From contig MFSY01000122.1 in NCBI GenBank assembly GCA_001785175.1, forward strand, positions 343 through 8,324: a stretch of 7,982 nt of DNA, written 5' to 3'. This document shows, piece by piece, positions 5,945 to 7,982 of this stretch (the first letter of the stretch is position 1; each line of letters begins with the position of its first letter). The notes below the pieces were generated by a model. That model was not told the DNA's origin and did not search any database. It saw nothing but the letters and a program-made list of their open reading frames with translations. The translations under genes were made by a program, and so were the position numbers. This DNA comes from Candidatus Muproteobacteria bacterium RIFCSPHIGHO2_01_FULL_65_16. GTDB lineage: Bacteria; Pseudomonadota; Gammaproteobacteria; Acidiferrobacterales; Sulfurifustaceae.

Positions 5945-6175
5945 ATGTCAACGATGATCCAGATTCGAAACGTACCGGCCGAGCTGCACCGCCGCCTCAA
6001 GGCGCGCGCCGCCTTGGCGGGCATGTCGCTCTCCGACTACCTCTTGAAGGAGATCCGCTGTGCGGCCGAGCGGCCGACGCTCGATGAGTTGCGCGCGCGC
6101 CTGGAGCGCCGTTCCGCGGTGACGCCCTCGGTGCCCCCGGCGCAGGCGGTGCGCGCGGAGCGCGACAGCCGTTGA
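5945..6175 (+). CDS. vapB: FitA/VapB-like ribbon-helix-helix antitoxin
   Basis: A 76-residue protein. Residues about 4-38 (M-I-Q-I-R-N-V-P, then L-H-R-R-L-K-A-R-A and M-S-L-S-D-Y-L-L-K-E-I) match the FitA-like ribbon-helix-helix DNA-binding fold: one beta strand and two helices, dimerising to bind operator DNA. The C-terminal part (T-L-D-E-L-R-A-R-L-E-R-R, about 45-56) is the usual toxin-wrapping segment. Role: neutralise the PIN-domain RNase encoded next and repress the operon. The stop TGA (6173-6175) overlaps the TTG start of the toxin, so translation is probably coupled. ATG 5945 is the first start; M4 (5954) is possible. Neither has a clear Shine-Dalgarno. Confidence 0.88.
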   Translation: MSTMIQIRNVPAELHRRLKARAALAGMSLSDYLLKEIRCAAERPTLDELRARLERRSAVTPSVPPAQAVRAERDSR

Positions 6176-6564
6176 TTGTCCTCGATGCCTCGGCGGTTCT
6201 CGAGGTGCTTCTGCGCACGCCGGCCGCGGCCCCTCTGGAGGAACGCCTCTTCGATCCAACGCAGACGCTTCACGTCCCCCACCTGATGGATGTCGAGGTG
6301 GCGCAAGTCTTGCGCCGTTACGCCGCATCGGGAGAGGTCGAACCGGAGCGCTGTCGCATGGCGCTGACCGATCTCACGGGCTTTCCGCTGACGCGATATC
6401 CGCACGACTTCCTCCTGCCGCGCGTTTGGGAACTGCGGAACAACTTGACGGCATACGATGCCGTCTATGTCGCGCTCGCGGAGGCGCTCGATGCGCCGAT
6501 GCTGACACGCGACCAACGGCTCGCGAACGCCTCCGGACACCACGCTCGGATCGAGCTCATCTGA
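6172..6564 (+). CDS. vapC: VapC-like PIN-domain ribonuclease toxin
   Basis: A 130-residue PIN-domain protein, the usual toxin length. The four acidic catalytic residues expected for Mg2+ binding are present: D5 (I-V-L-D-A-S), E42 (D-V-E-V), D96 (Y-D-A-V-Y-V-A-L-A) and D114 (T-R-D-Q-R-L-A). VapC toxins cleave specific RNAs, often tRNA or 23S rRNA, halting translation until antitoxin is restored; the target here cannot be read from sequence. The start is TTG 6172, overlapping the antitoxin stop by four bases, with a GGAG at 6157-6160 upstream. The rare start and coupling would keep toxin output below antitoxin. All catalytic residues are intact, so it should be active. Confidence 0.92.
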   Translation: MIVLDASAVLEVLLRTPAAAPLEERLFDPTQTLHVPHLMDVEVAQVLRRYAASGEVEPERCRMALTDLTGFPLTRYPHDFLLPRVWELRNNLTAYDAVYVALAEALDAPMLTRDQRLANASGHHARIELI

Positions 6565-6728
6565 TTCTCGTGTGATCAGCGGGTCCGAGTCGTTAGAGAG
6601 AGGTAAAGGCAGTAAGGGTAAAGGGGGACGCTATGTGGCGCACCCGCTTCCGCCCCAGGAAATCCGGGGAAGCCGGCCCGCGTACCGTCGTACCCGCGCG
6701 CGTGGTAAACTCACATGACGACGATTAT
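6565..6728. other. Gene-free stretch between toxin gene and ffs
   Basis: These 164 bases show no supported gene and no intrinsic terminator behind the toxin gene. A purine-rich run around 6598-6629 repeats the motif GTAAAGG / GTAAGGG / GTAAAGGGGG and resembles intergenic debris seen near mobile elements (recollection only). The ffs promoter candidate lies at its right end. Confidence 0.5.
6703..6711 (+). promoter_or_regulatory. Candidate extended -10 promoter for ffs
   Basis: TGG-TAAACT (6703-6711) fits an extended -10 element (TG-n plus a hexamer 4 of 6 to consensus). No good -35 lies upstream. Transcription would start near 6718, about 11 bases before the mature RNA, leaving a short leader. 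In E. coli the 4.5S precursor leader is removed by RNase P. Confidence 0.35.
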
Positions 6729-6841
6729 GGCGGCGAAAGCCGGTCCCCGCGGCGACGGAGGTTTGTGAACCCGGTCAGGTCCGGAAGGAAGCAGCCGCAG
6801 CAGGCATTCCGGGTGCCGGGGTGCGGCTGGCTTGAGCCGCC
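6729..6841 (+). ncRNA. ffs: 4.5S signal recognition particle RNA
   Basis: The universal SRP domain IV signature lies at 6773-6796 (GGTCAGGTCC, GGAA tetraloop at 6783-6786, then GGAAGCAGCC). The ends pair: GGCGGC (6729-6734) with GCCGCC (6836-6841), then, across a GA/GA internal loop, AAGCC (6736-6740) with GGCTT (6829-6833). CCCCG and CGGGG continue the rod. The length, about 113 bases, matches the short 4.5S type without an Alu domain, typical of most Gram-negative bacteria. The RNA binds Ffh and, through FtsY, directs ribosomes making membrane proteins to the Sec translocon. Ends are set from base pairing and could shift by a few bases. dnaX begins 44 bases downstream, a neighbour order also known from Bacillus (scr-dnaX). 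Confidence 0.95.
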
Positions 6842-6885
6842 ACCCATATCACACCGCTGTCTGGCCGCATATTGAACGGTTGTCC

Positions 6886-7982
6886 ATGAGTTACCAGGTT
6901 CTGGCACGCAAGTGGCGCCCGCGCACGTTCGCCGAGCTCGTGGGGCAGGAGCACGTGGTCAAGCCGCTGGTGAACGCGCTCGACCACGACCGCCTGCACC
7001 ACGCCTTTCTCTTCACCGGCACCCGCGGCGTCGGCAAGACCACGATCGCGCGCATCCTCGCCAAGTCCCTCAACTGCGAAACCGGCGTCACCTCCAAACC
7101 CTGCGGCAAGTGCACGGCGTGCGTGGAGGTGGACGAGGGGCGGTTCGTGGACCTGATCGAGGTTGACGCCGCCTCGCGCACCAAGGTGGATGACACGCGC
7201 GAGTTGCTCGACAACGTGCAGTACGCCCCGACGCGCGGGCGCTACAAGGTGTACCTGATTGACGAGGTGCACATGCTCTCCGGCCACAGCTTCAACGCGC
7301 TGCTCAAGACGCTGGAGGAGCCGCCGCCGCACGTGAAATTCCTGCTCGCGACCACCGATCCGCAGAAACTCCCGGTCACGGTGCTGTCGCGCTGCCTGCA
7401 ATTCAACCTCAAGCGCCTGGACCCGGATCAGATCGGCGGCCAGCTGCGCCGCATCCTGGACGCCGAGGGCGTCGCTTGCGACGACGCCTCGGTCGCGCTG
7501 CTCGCGCGCGCCGCCGACGGCAGCCTGCGCGACGGCCTGAGCCTGCTCGATCAGGCCATCGCCTACGGCGGCGGCAAGGTCGCGGAGCCGGAGGTGCGGG
7601 CGATGCTCGGCACGATTGACCAGGACGCCGTTGACCGCCTGTTGCGCGGCCTGGCCGCGGGCGACGCCAAGGAGTTGATCTCCGTGGTCGCCGCCGTGGC
7701 CGAGCACGGCATCGGCCTGGAGACGCTGCTGGACGAGCTGCTGTGGCAACTGCACCGCATCGCGCTGGCGCAGGCCGACGCGGCGCTCGCCGGCGACGAC
7801 GCCGGGCGCGTCCTGGCGCACGCGCGCGCACTCGCGCCCGAGGACGTGCAGCTCTATTACCAGATCGGCCTGACCGGACAGCGCGACCTGCCGTATGCCC
7901 CGAATCCGCGCGTCGGCATCGAGATGACGCTGCTGCGCATGCTGGCGTTCCGGCCGGCCGAGGGCCGGCCGGAAGCAACCGA
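6886..7982 (+). CDS. dnaX: DNA polymerase III subunits tau/gamma, N-terminal part (3' end outside window)
   Basis: The frame is open from ATG 6886 to the window end (365 residues plus two bases). It opens with the hallmark M-S-Y-Q-V-L-A-R-K-W-R-P-R-T-F. AAA+ motifs: Walker A G45-T-R-G-V-G-K51-T52; a zinc module C64, C73, C76, C79; Walker B L124-I-D126-E127-V-H; and the S168-R169-C170 motif carrying the trans-acting arginine. After the ATPase lobes comes the collar domain used for oligomerisation. DnaX builds the clamp loader with HolA and HolB; full-length tau also binds the polymerase core and DnaB helicase. The stretch where E. coli makes the shorter gamma by programmed frameshift (about codon 430) lies beyond the window, so gamma production cannot be judged. 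The start is fixed by the conserved N-terminus; no strong Shine-Dalgarno is seen. ybaB and recR often follow. Confidence 0.97.
   Translation, partial: MSYQVLARKWRPRTFAELVGQEHVVKPLVNALDHDRLHHAFLFTGTRGVGKTTIARILAKSLNCETGVTSKPCGKCTACVEVDEGRFVDLIEVDAASRTKVDDTRELLDNVQYAPTRGRYKVYLIDEVHMLSGHSFNALLKTLEEPPPHVKFLLATTDPQKLPVTVLSRCLQFNLKRLDPDQIGGQLRRILDAEGVACDDASVALLARAADGSLRDGLSLLDQAIAYGGGKVAEPEVRAMLGTIDQDAVDRLLRGLAAGDAKELISVVAAVAEHGIGLETLLDELLWQLHRIALAQADAALAGDDAGRVLAHARALAPEDVQLYYQIGLTGQRDLPYAPNPRVGIEMTLLRMLAFRPAEGRPEAT

Noticed and set aside
6633..6875. Short plus-strand open frame of 80 codons over the ffs region
   Set aside because: It overlaps the whole 4.5S RNA and its translation is low-complexity Arg/Pro/Ser with no domain.
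6775..7821. Long minus-strand open frame opposite dnaX and ffs
   Set aside because: Antisense shadow of a strongly conserved dnaX; it also crosses the SRP RNA gene and has no recognisable domain.

Overview
The window is a stretch of high-GC proteobacterial chromosome, most likely from a gammaproteobacterium. The right end carries a gene for a short 4.5S-type SRP RNA (no Alu domain, GGAA tetraloop) directly upstream of dnaX, a common housekeeping arrangement. The DnaX residues match E. coli numbering closely (Walker A K51, zinc cysteines C64/C73/C76/C79). Genus cannot be settled from this sequence.

Layout, left to right, with all genes on the + strand: (1) 1-3414, a defence-like unit: the C-terminal part of a DUF3800 protein cut by the window edge, then a 934-residue type III Res-like helicase-nuclease with complete helicase motifs and a C-terminal PD-(D/E)XK site. 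Its base composition is lower in GC than the right-hand genes, which fits a horizontally acquired island. Any methyltransferase partner would lie to the left, outside the window. (2) 3415-3810, a gene-free stretch packed with inverted repeats and short tandem repeats. (3) 3811-4833, an intact bL21 ribosomal-protein domain fused in frame to a long Pro/Ala-rich linker, one transmembrane helix and a Pro-rich tail. This is the most unusual gene here. (4) 4958-5884, a lipoprotein with eight MORN repeats. Two related palindromes (3646-3679 and 4853-4884) bracket the bL21-fusion gene. (5) 5945-6564, a type II toxin-antitoxin pair (FitA/VapB-like ribbon-helix-helix antitoxin, VapC-like PIN toxin) with overlapping stop and start codons and a near-consensus promoter carrying an operator-like palindrome. 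(6) 6729-6841, ffs (4.5S RNA), followed by dnaX from 6886, which runs off the right edge.

Functionally, the left third looks like anti-phage restriction. The middle encodes two envelope-associated proteins of unknown role: one would tether an L21-like RNA-binding domain to the inner membrane, and the other is a lipid-anchored repeat protein. The right third is an accessory toxin-antitoxin module beside housekeeping protein-targeting and replication genes. No tRNA, rRNA, CRISPR array or intact transposase gene was seen.
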